Of a stretch of DNA of 64,000 bases, positions 9,104 through 18,947 are shown in pieces. The position numbers and the translations under genes are program-made. A model generated the notes under the pieces. That model was not told the DNA's origin. It saw only the letters and a list, made by a program, of their open reading frames with translations, and made no database searches. Location: assembly GCA_022822005.1 (NCBI GenBank), contig JAJECO010000009.1, positions 1 through 64,000 of the forward strand. The letters run 5' to 3'. The DNA comes from Candidatus Poribacteria bacterium (GTDB lineage: Bacteria > Poribacteria > WGA-4E > PCPOR2b). Position 1 is the first letter of the stretch. Every line of letters starts with the position of its first letter.

Positions 9104-11131
9104 ATGTGTGGCATAGCCGGAGCAATATCCCTCAATCGTAAGCCCCTCCAAGCGGAACGCCTGAAACCGATGGTAGATGTCATCGTCCACAGGGGGCCGG
9201 ACGACGCAGGTTATCTGGTCTGGCAGACAGCGGCGCCTCACCCACTCGGTCAAGATTTTACAGATAGCCAATTTCAAGACGTTTGCCCACTGCTCCCCGT
9301 GATTGACTCGCCTTCCGGACAGAACAGATTGCGTTCAGAAAACTGGGATCTGTTCTTCGGACACCGAAGGTTATCGATTATTGATCTCTCACCCCGCGGG
9401 CACCAGCCGATATGCGATAAGTCACGTAGGATCTGGCTTATTTACAACGGCGAAATCTACAATTTTAGAGAAATACGCCAGGAACTGAAAGTGCTTGGCT
9501 ACCACTTTTCGAGTGCTTCTGACACTGAGGTTATCGTCCACGCTTACCACGAATGGGGAACCGACTGTATTCACCGATTCAACGGGATGTTCGCTCTCGC
9601 GCTGTATGACAGTCGTAATCAAAGAGTCTGGATCGCTCGGGACCGCTACGGTATCAAGCCGCTCTACTATACCCTTACCGATGAAGGGACATTTCTGTTT
9701 GGATCCGAAATCAAATCCATTCTGGAATACCTGCCTGAAACGCCGGACGTAGATCTCGCAGCCTTAAACGAATACTTCTCCTTCCAAAACATTTTTAGCG
9801 ACCGCACCCTCTTTTCTGGGATCAAGCTGCTCTCACCCGGACACTATCTGGAACTCGATTTGTCGCAGGTCGCTTTGAGTCCCAATCTTATCGGACAAAA
9901 AATTTCCAAGACCAAATATTGGGATTTTAACTTTGAGCAAGGGATGAATGTCCCCTCAAACGAACTTGAAGACCAGCTTTATGACCGATTAACGCAAGCT
10001 ATTGAGCGGCAGTGTGTCAGCGATGTTCCTATCGGTAGTTACTTGAGCGGTGGTATGGATTCAGGAACTGTAACTGCGATCACTACCTCTGTCTTTGGAT
10101 TGATCTCCACATTTACAATAGGTTTTGATCTGTCGGAAGCCGCGAACCATGAATTGTACTTCGACGAACGCAAGTTAGCCAAATATATGGCGGACCAGTT
10201 TCAGACGGAGCACCACGAAAATGTGCTACATTCTGGCGATATGGAAGCGGCGATGGAAAATCTTATCTGGCACCTAGAAGATTTACGCGTCGGACAGTGC
10301 TATCCGAACTACTATGCAGCGCAGTTGGCGAGCAAATTTGTCAAAGTAGTTATGTCCGGAACAGGAGGCGATGAATTATTCGGCGGTTATCCTTGGCGAT
10401 ATGCCGCAGCGATTGGAAACAGTGCCGAAAGCTATACGGACAATTATTACCGCTACTGGCAGAGATTGGTATATAATAAAGAGAAACCTCTGCTTTTCAA
10501 TCCAGGAGTTACAAATCAACTGAACAAAATGGATATTGACGGGACAACTTCCCTCGAAAATCACACTTGGAGGGAATTCCAGAATGTCTATCCAAAAGGT
10601 ATTCGGTGCAATAGCTGGGAGGAACAGATCAACCATTCACTCTACTTTGAATGCAAGACCTTTCTACACGGATTGCTTGTCGTTGAAGACAAAATTTCGA
10701 TGGCACATTCATTGGAAACGAGAGTGCCACTATTGGATAATGACTTAGTCGATCTCGCTTGTCAGACACCCATCTGTTATAAGATTGCCAACTTGCATAA
10801 CTGGAAAGTGTTCAATGGGAAGATCAGCTTGGAACGGACAGATGTCGGTAAAGACATCCTGCGCAAAACAATGGGACGGATTATCCCCAAAGCGGTTACA
10901 CGAGCCAAGAAGCAGGGCTTCAGTGCGCCTGATGAATCGTGGTTCCGTGGCAGTAGTGAAAAGTATGTACGAGCCCTTCTGCTGGACGATAGAGCGCGAA
11001 TTAACGACTACCTCAACCCCGAATATGTGAAAAAGGTCATTGAAACCCACAGCTCTGGTGCAGAGAACAAGCGACTCCTAATCTGGTCGTTGTTGAGTTT
11101 TGAGTGGTGGTTGAAGCAGTTTATGACATGA
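9104..11131 (+). CDS. asnB: glutamine-hydrolysing asparagine synthase-like amidotransferase
   Basis: A 675-residue class II glutamine amidotransferase. The N-terminal nucleophile Cys2 is in MCGIAGAIS. The glutaminase domain has GHRRLSIIDLS and NGEIYNFRE. The C-terminal synthetase domain has the PP-loop SYLSGGMDSGTV and the family's GTGGDELFGGYPWR. It is somewhat longer than E. coli AsnB (about 550 residues) and resembles the long forms found in polysaccharide loci. There it may amidate a uronic acid of the glycan rather than make free asparagine. It sits in an operon: three bases after the aminotransferase and overlapping the next gene by four. Confidence 0.9.
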   Translation: MCGIAGAISLNRKPLQAERLKPMVDVIVHRGPDDAGYLVWQTAAPHPLGQDFTDSQFQDVCPLLPVIDSPSGQNRLRSENWDLFFGHRRLSIIDLSPRGHQPICDKSRRIWLIYNGEIYNFREIRQELKVLGYHFSSASDTEVIVHAYHEWGTDCIHRFNGMFALALYDSRNQRVWIARDRYGIKPLYYTLTDEGTFLFGSEIKSILEYLPETPDVDLAALNEYFSFQNIFSDRTLFSGIKLLSPGHYLELDLSQVALSPNLIGQKISKTKYWDFNFEQGMNVPSNELEDQLYDRLTQAIERQCVSDVPIGSYLSGGMDSGTVTAITTSVFGLISTFTIGFDLSEAANHELYFDERKLAKYMADQFQTEHHENVLHSGDMEAAMENLIWHLEDLRVGQCYPNYYAAQLASKFVKVVMSGTGGDELFGGYPWRYAAAIGNSAESYTDNYYRYWQRLVYNKEKPLLFNPGVTNQLNKMDIDGTTSLENHTWREFQNVYPKGIRCNSWEEQINHSLYFECKTFLHGLLVVEDKISMAHSLETRVPLLDNDLVDLACQTPICYKIANLHNWKVFNGKISLERTDVGKDILRKTMGRIIPKAVTRAKKQGFSAPDESWFRGSSEKYVRALLLDDRARINDYLNPEYVKKVIETHSSGAENKRLLIWSLLSFEWWLKQFMT

Positions 11132-12207
11132 ACATCAAACGCATCAAGAAACTGATTGGCGACGCAATAGACACATACAATCTGGACCTATCGGGGCTAA
11201 CGGTCTTCACAGAAGCGGCAAGTAGAAACTATGTCGTAACTCCCTTGATTGCAGCATTGGCTGGTTCAGATCGGGTTTTTGCAATCACACAGGACTCTAA
11301 GTACGGTAAAGCAGCCGATATCCGAACTGTCACACTTGAACTAGCACAAAGGTGGGGAGTGGAAGACCGGATTGAGGTGGTTTCTGACAAAAGTCCGTCG
11401 ATATTGTCGCAAGTTGATATCGTAACGAATCTTGGGTTTGTGCGTCCAGTCGATAAAAACATGATTGCCCACCTAAAACCGACGGCTGTCCTTCCGCTGA
11501 TGTGGGAAACGTGGGAATTTCGCGAAGCGGATGTGGATCTCTCAGAATGTCAGCGGGCGGGAATCACGGTTTTAGGTACAAATGAACGGGAGCCGAGGCT
11601 TGACCTTTTCACCTACGTCGGATATCTGGCACTCAAGCTGGCGTTTGAATTAGAAATTGAAGTTTACAGATCGAAAGTCGTGGTTGTCGGAAGCGGCGTT
11701 TTTGGTGAAAGCAGTGTCAGCGTATTTGGTAAGCTGGAGGTTGATGTAAACTATATAGACCTGTCTGCGTCGGACAATTCCTTGGAGACTAAATCCGCTA
11801 AATCTACACTTCGCGATGCTGATCTCGTTGTTCTGGTAGAACATCATAGCCCAGTTTGCTTGATCGGCGGTGAAGGACAGATAACCGTTGAGGAGCTATT
11901 AATCCTGAGCCCTCATCTGTCGATTGTCCATATCGCTGGAAATATAAATCGAGGAGAGATTGATAACGCAGCCGTTCCATGCGTTCCACGGCAATCGGCA
12001 GCACCCGGTCACATGAGCATTACAACCGATTACTTGGGTCCTAAACCGGTTATCGCCCTGCATACCGCTGGACTGAAGGTTGGAGAAGCAATGGCGCGGA
12101 CGCGTCTCGCGGGCCTTGATCCAATTGAGACAGAAAAAAAGGTTTTGCGCGACCTCCCACTCGCCATGGGGTTTGACACTTCTCACAAATACGCACGAAC
12201 ACCTTAG
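11128..12207 (+). CDS. unknown two-domain Rossmann-like protein
   Basis: A 359-residue protein I do not recognise. The ATG at 11128 overlaps the asnB stop (ATGA), suggesting linked functions. Residues about 15-150 form an alpha/beta domain with LTVFTEAASRNYVVTP at its start. Residues about 185-300 form a second one with the nucleotide-binding look of KVVVVGSGVFGES and later VVLVEHHSP and IVHIAGN. The layout recalls 2-hydroxyacid dehydrogenases or S-adenosylhomocysteine hydrolase-like folds, but the GxGxxG is only partial (GSGVFG). It may be an oxidoreductase or a sensor of glycan precursors. An upstream GTG at 11104 is less likely. Confidence 0.7.
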   Translation: MNIKRIKKLIGDAIDTYNLDLSGLTVFTEAASRNYVVTPLIAALAGSDRVFAITQDSKYGKAADIRTVTLELAQRWGVEDRIEVVSDKSPSILSQVDIVTNLGFVRPVDKNMIAHLKPTAVLPLMWETWEFREADVDLSECQRAGITVLGTNEREPRLDLFTYVGYLALKLAFELEIEVYRSKVVVVGSGVFGESSVSVFGKLEVDVNYIDLSASDNSLETKSAKSTLRDADLVVLVEHHSPVCLIGGEGQITVEELLILSPHLSIVHIAGNINRGEIDNAAVPCVPRQSAAPGHMSITTDYLGPKPVIALHTAGLKVGEAMARTRLAGLDPIETEKKVLRDLPLAMGFDTSHKYARTP

Positions 12208-12221
12208 AAACTCAGTGTCCA

Positions 12222-12992
12222 ATGTCTGAGACGAACGAAATAAAAATGCCAGATCAGCTACTGCACCGTTTAGGTGTAAATGATACCGGATTCTTGCAGC
12301 GGGTCTATTCCGATGGCTTGGATAAATATAAAAAACATTTGACTCGTATCGGCTTCGTTGGGAAGGAAAGGATTCTGGATGCAGGCTGCGGATTTGGACA
12401 ATGGACACTCGCAATGGCACAGACCTCAAAGCAAGCCATCGGTATGGACATTAATTCAGAACGTGTGGCTGTTGCCCTCCAACTCGCCTCAATAAATGAC
12501 TTCAAAAATGTAGAGTTTCGCCAAGCAACCTTAGAAGATGTTCCTTATCCCGAAGAGACGTTTGATGCTATTTTCTGTTATAGCGTTGTGTATCTGACGG
12601 ACTACCGCAAGGTGTTTAGGGAGTTCTTTCGCATCCTGAAAAAAGAGGGAGACCTTTACATCTGTACCAACGGTCCCGGTTGGTATCTCTATAATATTAT
12701 TGCAGGTCCTAATCCCTCTATAGACTTTCGCCCAAGGCGGTACGGTCTTCAAACATTCTGGAATACGTTGATTGGTAAAAGGAGTGAACTTTCACCTCGC
12801 ACCGGTGCTCGGGTAATGACTCCTGCTGGCACCAAGCGTGCCTTGGACAAATCCGGATTCGAGGTTGCTGCGCTGGGTGCAGAGGGAACTTTGGCAATTG
12901 GTGATAACCAAACCCTTTCTCCATCACCAAATTACAGTGCAACATATATGGGACTCGTTAATGTGTTTGAAGTGATCGCCCGTAAGCTGTAA
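12222..12992 (+). CDS. class I SAM-dependent methyltransferase
   Basis: A 256-residue methyltransferase with motif I ILDAGCGFGQWTLAMA, the acidic post-I residue in GMDINSERV, and motif IV FDAIFCYSVVYLTDYR. It matches the Methyltransf_11/25 type. It lies in the glycan cluster between the unknown Rossmann gene and a sulfotransferase, so O- or N-methylation of a sugar or of a lipid carrier is plausible. A second in-frame ATG at 12246 could be the start, and the ribosome site is weak for both. The last 100 residues, with FRPRRYGLQTFW, look like a substrate-binding insertion. Confidence 0.85.
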   Translation: MSETNEIKMPDQLLHRLGVNDTGFLQRVYSDGLDKYKKHLTRIGFVGKERILDAGCGFGQWTLAMAQTSKQAIGMDINSERVAVALQLASINDFKNVEFRQATLEDVPYPEETFDAIFCYSVVYLTDYRKVFREFFRILKKEGDLYICTNGPGWYLYNIIAGPNPSIDFRPRRYGLQTFWNTLIGKRSELSPRTGARVMTPAGTKRALDKSGFEVAALGAEGTLAIGDNQTLSPSPNYSATYMGLVNVFEVIARKL

Positions 12993-13058
12993 AAATACAT
13001 AAAAGTATGTTAAACCTTCTCAGTACTTCCTGCAACAAATATATCTCTCCGTCAGGAA

Positions 13059-13889
13059 ATGGCTATGGCAGATATTTTCTTCATCACCGGTTGCGCGCGA
13101 AGCGGTACAACAGCACTGGTGAAAATGCTAAACAGCTCGCAGAACGCAACTGTCTTCGTGGAACAGAAACCGAATCTGTGTATTGACGCACGGGATTTAT
13201 ATCGGGGTATATTAAAAGATCCGAAGCAGACCATTAGGGAAGCAAAGTCCGAGCCAATTCAAAAGGTGTTGTCTGGTGGTCTCAAGTATGGAGACAAAAA
13301 TCCAAACTATCTACCGTTTATCCCATATATCGCTGAACTGTGGGATTGTAAATTTCTCTTTCCAGTGCGGGATGGGCGGGAGGTTGTACGTTCTTTGATG
13401 GATTGGCACGACTTCTATCGACAGAAATTCCCGCATAGCGGTGTCTTTGCAATGCAAGAGGACGATCCCGATTCACCCGTTGATTCGCCTGAACAGGATT
13501 GGTGGGATTACAGTCGTCTACGGCCCAACCCCGGCAATCCATATTTTGAGGAGTGGCAACAACTCTCACGCTTTGAAAAGTGTGCTTGGCACTGGGCTAA
13601 TTTCAATAGGACAGCATTGGAGTTGCTCTCTCAACTCGATCGTCAACGTTGGCTTCAGGTGGATATGAAATCATTGGATCGATCAAAGATGGGGGAGATT
13701 TTCAACTTTTTGGGGTTAGACGGATTCAACGCCGATCAGATAGGAGAGATGATAAGCGCACGTATCAACTCATTGCAAGAGCGGGCAGGCTTATCTGATA
13801 AGTTTCCGCGCTGGACTGATTGGACGCCGGTACAACGAAACGCATTCGATCGGATTGCAGGCGATATGATGGCTCGTGTGGTATACTAA
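13059..13889 (+). CDS. PAPS-dependent sulfotransferase family protein
   Basis: A 276-residue protein with the PAPS 5'-phosphosulfate loop FITGCARSGTTAL at residues 8-20 and the 3'-phosphate site LFPVRDGREVVRS near residue 105. These are the two signatures of the sulfotransferase family. The central region is rich in aromatic residues, and a W-H-W-A-N-F-N stretch is present. Its position in the polysaccharide cluster suggests sulfation of the exported glycan, as in marine bacteria. The acceptor is not known. The first four codons contain two ATGs, and either could start the protein. Confidence 0.85.
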   Translation: MAMADIFFITGCARSGTTALVKMLNSSQNATVFVEQKPNLCIDARDLYRGILKDPKQTIREAKSEPIQKVLSGGLKYGDKNPNYLPFIPYIAELWDCKFLFPVRDGREVVRSLMDWHDFYRQKFPHSGVFAMQEDDPDSPVDSPEQDWWDYSRLRPNPGNPYFEEWQQLSRFEKCAWHWANFNRTALELLSQLDRQRWLQVDMKSLDRSKMGEIFNFLGLDGFNADQIGEMISARINSLQERAGLSDKFPRWTDWTPVQRNAFDRIAGDMMARVVY

Positions 13890-13993
13890 AAGGTCCCGAC
13901 TCCTAAATTTAATGTTAGATGTCTCCGCAGATGCGAACCGCTGGATCCCTCATTTTAGGAGGTCAGTCGTTGGGAAACTAGGAAAATTCCGAA

Positions 13994-15574
13994 ATGCTTT
14001 ACTTTGAAGTTGTAGGCATCAGTCTCTTGGGTCTTGTTACCCGTCTGATTTTTCTGCTCCACGCAGGCAGCGATCTGGATGCCCATCTTTGGCTCACGAA
14101 GCTGCGACGCGACCTCGGGGGACTGAAGGGTATAGGCAGGCACCATGTGAAGAACTCGCTTGTCCCCGGAATTAGGGGATATCCCCCGCTGCCACATGCT
14201 ATTATTGCACGGATCGATCCGGAGCACTGGGTGCTCGTTGGTAGGATAACCAACCTTGCCTTTGATTTAGCAAGTATTCTGCTAGTTTATCTTATGGCAC
14301 ACCTGCTGTTTCAGCATGTCTGGCAGATCGCTTCTGGACAATTCATCTCCGCTGCGGGTGCGGTAACGCTTCTCTACGCTACCAGTCCAAAACTGCATCC
14401 GGTAACGGCCCGATTACAAGCGATAGGAGGTCGAACGCTAGGCAATCTTTTAGTCCTACTCTATTTCACTTTTTTTGGTGTTGGCTATCTACTTGAAGCC
14501 CCCTACCTCTACTTGCCTTGTCTGCTCTTCGGAACACTGACACTGCTCTCTTCCCAGTTTGGAATGCAAGTGTTGGTAGTGAATTCAATTGTACTGTCCT
14601 GTTTTTACCGAGACTTTGTTCCCTTATTACCGCTGTTGGGAACTTTTGGACTCTGTTTGCTCATTCCGCAGCTCGGTGGCAGGCAGCTACTTGCCCGTAA
14701 GTGGGTACACTATAAATGGTATTTCACCGCTATCAAAGAGGGCACCACGCCAATAGCAGAAAGAAACAGTTTAAGGGATTTTATTGCGCTACCGGTTTAC
14801 CTGTTTACTCGACCAAGGGAATTTGGCAGGATAGTTTTTACCAAGGCAACACCGATCATCCTCGCCTATTCGATTCCAATTATTCCGATTCTCTTGTACT
14901 GGTGGGTTTCCTCACCTGACACGTTCACGGAACTCTTTTCTGACAACGTGATTTGGTATGTAACTGGGCTTATTCTCGCAAGCTTCATCGCATTTATTAT
15001 TACATCTATCAAGTTTGCCCTCTTCTTAGGTGAGGCAGAAAGATATCTTGAGTATTCGGTAGCCTTCCTCCATCTGATTTTTGTTAGGTATTGCATCGTC
15101 TCCGAACATTCAGACGAAATAATCTATATAATCATCCTGATCCATATCGGGTTCGTTTTGGTGAATTTTCTGTACCTAAGTTCGATTAGAATTAAAAACA
15201 ACCTGTGGCCCGCTCAGGAGAAGGCGCTTGAAGATGTGATCGCATTCTTGAATGGGAGAGATGGGCAAAATATAATTACCATCCCGACGAAGTTCAGTTA
15301 TACTTTGGCGGGAAGCATGGATGAAAGCGATTCGCGTTTTTACTACCCTTCGATGTCCGAACCGGGACGCGGGATGAAGTATATGGGTGAAGACCATGCG
15401 TACCTCTATTTGATGAAGCCAGACTTTGACCATTTTCGTGTCCGATATGGGGCCAACACGCTGGTGACTCAGAAACGAGAGGTAGAACTGGCGGCGAAAC
15501 GAGGGATTGAATACCCTTTAAACTCGCTGGAACTGCTGTACGACAATGAGGGTTATGCGGTATATAGGGTATGA
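13994..15574 (+). CDS. polytopic membrane protein, possible GT-C glycosyltransferase
   Basis: A 526-residue integral membrane protein with roughly ten hydrophobic segments. An acidic motif, GSDLDAHLW, lies just after the first one, where GT-C transferases (ArnT/PMT/AglB type) carry a catalytic Asp-containing loop. The next loop has IRGYPPLPHAII, and a soluble C-terminal domain follows from about residue 405. In context (before a Wzx-like flippase) it could add a sugar from a polyprenyl carrier on the outer side of the membrane, or be a polymerase (Wzy role). It is coupled to the next gene by a four-base overlap. The family assignment is inference. Confidence 0.65.
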   Translation: MLYFEVVGISLLGLVTRLIFLLHAGSDLDAHLWLTKLRRDLGGLKGIGRHHVKNSLVPGIRGYPPLPHAIIARIDPEHWVLVGRITNLAFDLASILLVYLMAHLLFQHVWQIASGQFISAAGAVTLLYATSPKLHPVTARLQAIGGRTLGNLLVLLYFTFFGVGYLLEAPYLYLPCLLFGTLTLLSSQFGMQVLVVNSIVLSCFYRDFVPLLPLLGTFGLCLLIPQLGGRQLLARKWVHYKWYFTAIKEGTTPIAERNSLRDFIALPVYLFTRPREFGRIVFTKATPIILAYSIPIIPILLYWWVSSPDTFTELFSDNVIWYVTGLILASFIAFIITSIKFALFLGEAERYLEYSVAFLHLIFVRYCIVSEHSDEIIYIIILIHIGFVLVNFLYLSSIRIKNNLWPAQEKALEDVIAFLNGRDGQNIITIPTKFSYTLAGSMDESDSRFYYPSMSEPGRGMKYMGEDHAYLYLMKPDFDHFRVRYGANTLVTQKREVELAAKRGIEYPLNSLELLYDNEGYAVYRV

Positions 15575-17061
15575 TAATAGATCATCTAAAAAGGACGGTA
15601 CAACTGGGAACTGTCTACAGCATCGGCAGCATATCTCAAGGTGCGTTGTTCGTTCTACTCTTCCCGATCTACACCTCGTTTCTGTCTCCCCAAGATTTTG
15701 GCATTATTGGGCTGATGTCTATTACAGTCAGTCTGTTGACGCGGTTCGTTTCAGCACCTATAAACAGCGCCTTTACTCGATTTTACTACGCACCGGAATA
15801 TAAAGAAAAAAACGGTATTCTGCTTTTCAACCTATTTTTATGGGCGTTGCTGACAATTGCCTGTTGTGCAGCTATATTTTGGGGTATCAGTGAATACCTC
15901 GCTGGGGTCATTCTACAAGATAGGAACTTGGCTTACCTCCTCAAAATATATGCGTTGATACTATTTTTACAGCCAATTTCGTCCCTATTTCTCTGTCTGC
16001 TCCGCATGCTGGAGAAGGCAAAATATTCCGTTTTCACATCTATATCAAGCCTGTTGATCTCTGCTGGTTTGACGCTGTATCTACTCACTGTTTTGAAGAA
16101 GGGAGTCCTCTCGCTTATCGTCGGAAACTTGTTCAGTCTGATAGTCACGGTAATCATGGTACTCCCCGTTTTTATCAAAAGGGCGACATTTAGATTGTCT
16201 GGTTCGGTGCTTATTCCACCGCTGAAATATGCTTATCCGCTGTTGTTGTCAGAATATTCAAATCTGTTCATCCAATCCGGAGATCGGTATGTTCTGAGGA
16301 TCTTCGGATCTGTTAGCATGGTGGGCATCTACTCTTTTGGATACCAAATCGCCGGAATCCTTCAGACCGCTCTGGTAACTCCAATTAAACAGGCGCTTCA
16401 ACCCATTGTCCTCAAGCAGGAAGAGGATCCCGAAGCCGTAAGGCATTTCCTGAAGATAGGTGCCACCTACTTCTATCTAATCGGCTGTGCTGCTTGTCTT
16501 CTGATTTCGCTTTTCAGCCGCGAAATTCTGATGCTTTTTGCAAGAAAAGAAGCGTTCTGGGGGGCTTGGGTCATCGTTCCGATCATCACCTATTCCTACG
16601 TGCAGCACGGGCTTGGTAATTTTGTCGGTTGGGGGATGGGATTGATGAAAAAATCGTTCCACATTTCGGGAACAGTTTTGGTCGCAGCGTTGGCGAATAT
16701 TGGATTGAACTTTCTCTTTGTTCCCCAATGGGGGATGTTAGGAGCTGCAGCTGCTACCATGTTATCCTATGTTGTGTGGAATTGCCTGAAAGCATACTAT
16801 TCGGCAAAATTTTATGACCTCCACTTTGAGGTCGGGAGACTGCTACATATCACAGGAATTGGATTCGGGCTTTACGGATTGGCTCTGCTCCTCGCCAACA
16901 ACAGGGCTGTGGAGATTAGCGTAGCTCTAAAGCTATTGTTCTTTTTGGGGTATCCTCTAATGCTCTGGGGGACCGGTTTCTTTTCAAAGGGCGAAAAAGA
17001 GTATCTTCTGAAGCCGTTGAACGGATTCAGAAGGAATCTATCGAAGTGTATGTTCTTGTAG
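15571..17061 (+). CDS. polysaccharide flippase, Wzx/MATE-like
   Basis: A 496-residue protein with about twelve to fourteen predicted membrane segments. It starts with LGTVYSIGSISQGALFVLLFPIYTS-type sequence, where small residues in TM1 precede the YTSFLSPQDFGIIGL of the polysaccharide-synthesis (PST) transporters. It later has GSVSMVGIYSFGYQIAGIL and LANIGLNFLFVPQWGMLGAA, both characteristic of Wzx proteins. It would flip lipid-linked repeat units across the inner membrane. It overlaps the preceding membrane protein (ATGA) and closes the glycan operon. Confidence 0.88.
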   Translation: MIIDHLKRTVQLGTVYSIGSISQGALFVLLFPIYTSFLSPQDFGIIGLMSITVSLLTRFVSAPINSAFTRFYYAPEYKEKNGILLFNLFLWALLTIACCAAIFWGISEYLAGVILQDRNLAYLLKIYALILFLQPISSLFLCLLRMLEKAKYSVFTSISSLLISAGLTLYLLTVLKKGVLSLIVGNLFSLIVTVIMVLPVFIKRATFRLSGSVLIPPLKYAYPLLLSEYSNLFIQSGDRYVLRIFGSVSMVGIYSFGYQIAGILQTALVTPIKQALQPIVLKQEEDPEAVRHFLKIGATYFYLIGCAACLLISLFSREILMLFARKEAFWGAWVIVPIITYSYVQHGLGNFVGWGMGLMKKSFHISGTVLVAALANIGLNFLFVPQWGMLGAAAATMLSYVVWNCLKAYYSAKFYDLHFEVGRLLHITGIGFGLYGLALLLANNRAVEISVALKLLFFLGYPLMLWGTGFFSKGEKEYLLKPLNGFRRNLSKCMFL

Positions 17062-17128
17062 AGATAAATTGGAACGCGAAGGGTAACTATATCCGAATCA
17101 CTGACGTTGATGAAAGTAGGGGGCAAAG

Positions 17129-17710
17129 ATGAAAATTGCCATTATGGGTGGCACCTTTAACCCTATTCACTATGCCCATCTGTTGAGTGCGGAGGAGGTA
17201 CGTGATGGCTTGGGCTACGATAAGATCCTCTTTATTCCGTCTGCCCGTCCGCCTCACAAGGATTCGCGGGACATTATCGATCCAGAGCATCGGTATCGGA
17301 TGACCGTCCTTGCAACATCCGATAATTCTAATTTTAAGGTGTCACGGATCGAGTTGGATCGTGTAGGTCCTTCCTTTGCTATTCAGACTATCAAAGAGTT
17401 ACAAGCCTTCTACGGGGACGGATGTGATCTCGCATTTATTATCGGTGCTGATTCACTCATCGACTTCAAGATCTGGAAGGATTACGATGAGATTCTCAAC
17501 ATCTGTCGCTTTATCGCAACCACTCGTCCTAACTACTGCTTGGACAAAGTTCCCTTGGATCTTCGTGACCGCGTCCAATACTTCTCGATCACGGGAGTTG
17601 ACATCTCCGCAACTGAGATTCGTGACCGCATCCGATCTGGACGGTCCATTCGATACCTCGTCCCAGTATCCGTTTCGGAGTATATCGAACGCCACCAACT
17701 ATACAGATAA
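17129..17710 (+). CDS. nadD: nicotinate-nucleotide adenylyltransferase
   Basis: A 193-residue adenylyltransferase that makes nicotinate adenine dinucleotide in NAD synthesis. The nucleotidyl-transfer motif [12 protein letters not shown] is at residues 7-18. The substrate region PSARPPHK is followed by RYRMT, and the closing motif is [21 protein letters not shown]-like. The length is normal for NadD. A G-rich ribosome site (AGGGGGC) precedes the ATG. It heads the common bacterial set nadD-yqeK-rsfS, here interrupted by a repeat, yacG and an HTTM gene. Confidence 0.95.
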   Translation: MKIAIMGGTFNPIHYAHLLSAEEVRDGLGYDKILFIPSARPPHKDSRDIIDPEHRYRMTVLATSDNSNFKVSRIELDRVGPSFAIQTIKELQAFYGDGCDLAFIIGADSLIDFKIWKDYDEILNICRFIATTRPNYCLDKVPLDLRDRVQYFSITGVDISATEIRDRIRSGRSIRYLVPVSVSEYIERHQLYR

Positions 17711-17807
17711 ACTGGAGAACCATCGTCGCAAAAGGTGCCAGTCATCGAATGCTCCTCAGTTTTCCATTTTTATGATTTGCAGATCGGATTGCCTAGCCCG
17801 ATTCTCA

Positions 17808-17836
17808 AAGCCCCAGCGGGGCGACATGTGCAGCCA
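17808..17836. repeat. GCCCCAGCGGGGC element
   Basis: AAAGCCCCAGCGGGGCGACA followed by TGTGCAGCC lies between nadD and yacG. Close copies are at 36967-36990, 37018-37046 and 41537-41562, in the same orientation. The core GCCCC-RGM-GGGGC is a short palindrome. It looks like a dispersed REP-type repeat. Confidence 0.75.
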
Positions 17837-17950
17837 GATGTACTGTTTTTACACTATGTAGCAACTTAGATTATTGCATGAAAAAGTCGGCTTCTCCAAA
17901 GAAATGAGTAGAGAGGTCGCTCCTTTACGTACAAGGTAGGTGATCTTACA

Positions 17951-18205
17951 GTGAAACATAAATGTAGTGTCTGCGGAGCAATTACCGAATTTGATTACAA
18001 ACCCGGCGGGAAATTACCGCCAAACTTTCCCTTCTGTAGCGCGCGCTGTAGGGCGGTAGATCTCGGCAAGTGGTTTGGCGAGGAGTATAAGATCAGTGCG
18101 CCGCTGCCGAATGCCGACCTAATGGCAGATGAAGAAAAAGAAGCGCTTGCGGAGTTTCTGCTTGAGACGGGAGAAGTGGACGAAATTACAGATGAAGAAG
18201 AATAA
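17951..18205 (+). CDS. yacG: YacG-type zinc protein (DNA gyrase inhibitor family)
   Basis: An 84-residue protein beginning MKHKCSVCG, with the two zinc pairs C-x2-C (residues 5 and 8) and C-x3-C (in FPFCSARCRAVDLGKWF), the hallmark of YacG. E. coli YacG binds GyrB and inhibits gyrase; that role is known only for relatives. The tail is strongly acidic (DEITDEEE). The start is GTG at 17951, after AGGTAGGTG, since no in-frame ATG precedes the zinc motif. It overlaps the next gene by 14 bases. Confidence 0.88.
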   Translation: MKHKCSVCGAITEFDYKPGGKLPPNFPFCSARCRAVDLGKWFGEEYKISAPLPNADLMADEEKEALAEFLLETGEVDEITDEEE

Positions 18206-18815
18206 GGACGACATCGAAAAAGCCGCGCTGCTTACAGAACCAAAAGCCCTTGAGATTGAGAAATATCTCAAATCCAAACTGCCGCCAAAGCGGTATACAC
18301 ACGTCCTGTCTGTTCGAGAGTTGGCGCTTGATTTGGCGGAGAAACATGGTGCGGATCTGCGAAAAGTGAACCTCGCTGCCCTTTTACACGATTGTGCAAA
18401 GTGGATGCAGACTTCAGAGCTCTATGAGACAGCAGCCGACCATCGGATTCAACTTGATGAAATTGAATATCATAACCCATCGCTCGTGCACGCGCCAGTT
18501 GGAGCAATGCTCGCTGTTTCGCATTTCGACGTTGATAACCCTGAAATCCTCAACGCTATCCGCATTCACACGACCGGATCCAGCAAGATGACACTTACCG
18601 ATAAGATCCTATATGTTGCAGATTTTTCCGAACCGAAGCGCAACCACGCAGCAGCAGATGCTGTGCGTGAGCTTGCCTATCAAGATCTAATAAAAGCTGT
18701 TTTTGAAGTCAGTCGTTACAAAATTGAACACCTCCTCGCTAAAGGGGTCCTCATTCACCCATACACAATTGACGCCTATAACAGCGCCCTCCAAGAAATC
18801 GGTGAACCAGAGTAG
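18192..18815 (+). CDS. yqeK: HD-domain nucleotide hydrolase YqeK
   Basis: A protein of about 207 residues with the HD-hydrolase pattern: YTHVLSVRE, ALLHDCAKWM, HAPVGAML and a C-terminal VADFSEPKR. YqeK proteins hydrolyse diadenosine tetraphosphate to two ADP (symmetrical cleavage). The gene normally lies between nadD and rsfS, which fits here. The ATG at 18192 is chosen. An in-frame ATG at 18129 adds 21 Lys/Arg-rich residues read from inside yacG and is less likely. Confidence 0.88.
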   Translation: MKKNKDDIEKAALLTEPKALEIEKYLKSKLPPKRYTHVLSVRELALDLAEKHGADLRKVNLAALLHDCAKWMQTSELYETAADHRIQLDEIEYHNPSLVHAPVGAMLAVSHFDVDNPEILNAIRIHTTGSSKMTLTDKILYVADFSEPKRNHAAADAVRELAYQDLIKAVFEVSRYKIEHLLAKGVLIHPYTIDAYNSALQEIGEPE

Positions 18816-18947
18816 TGTTCGTTAAGTTTAATCTGATGAATGGAGGTCAATTGAGTTCAACTGACGTCGGAATCGCGCTCTCCTATCTGGTAATTCTAAA
18901 ATTGATGGACGGTGGTCTTATCGGTTCAAATATGCGAAGAGTCGAAT

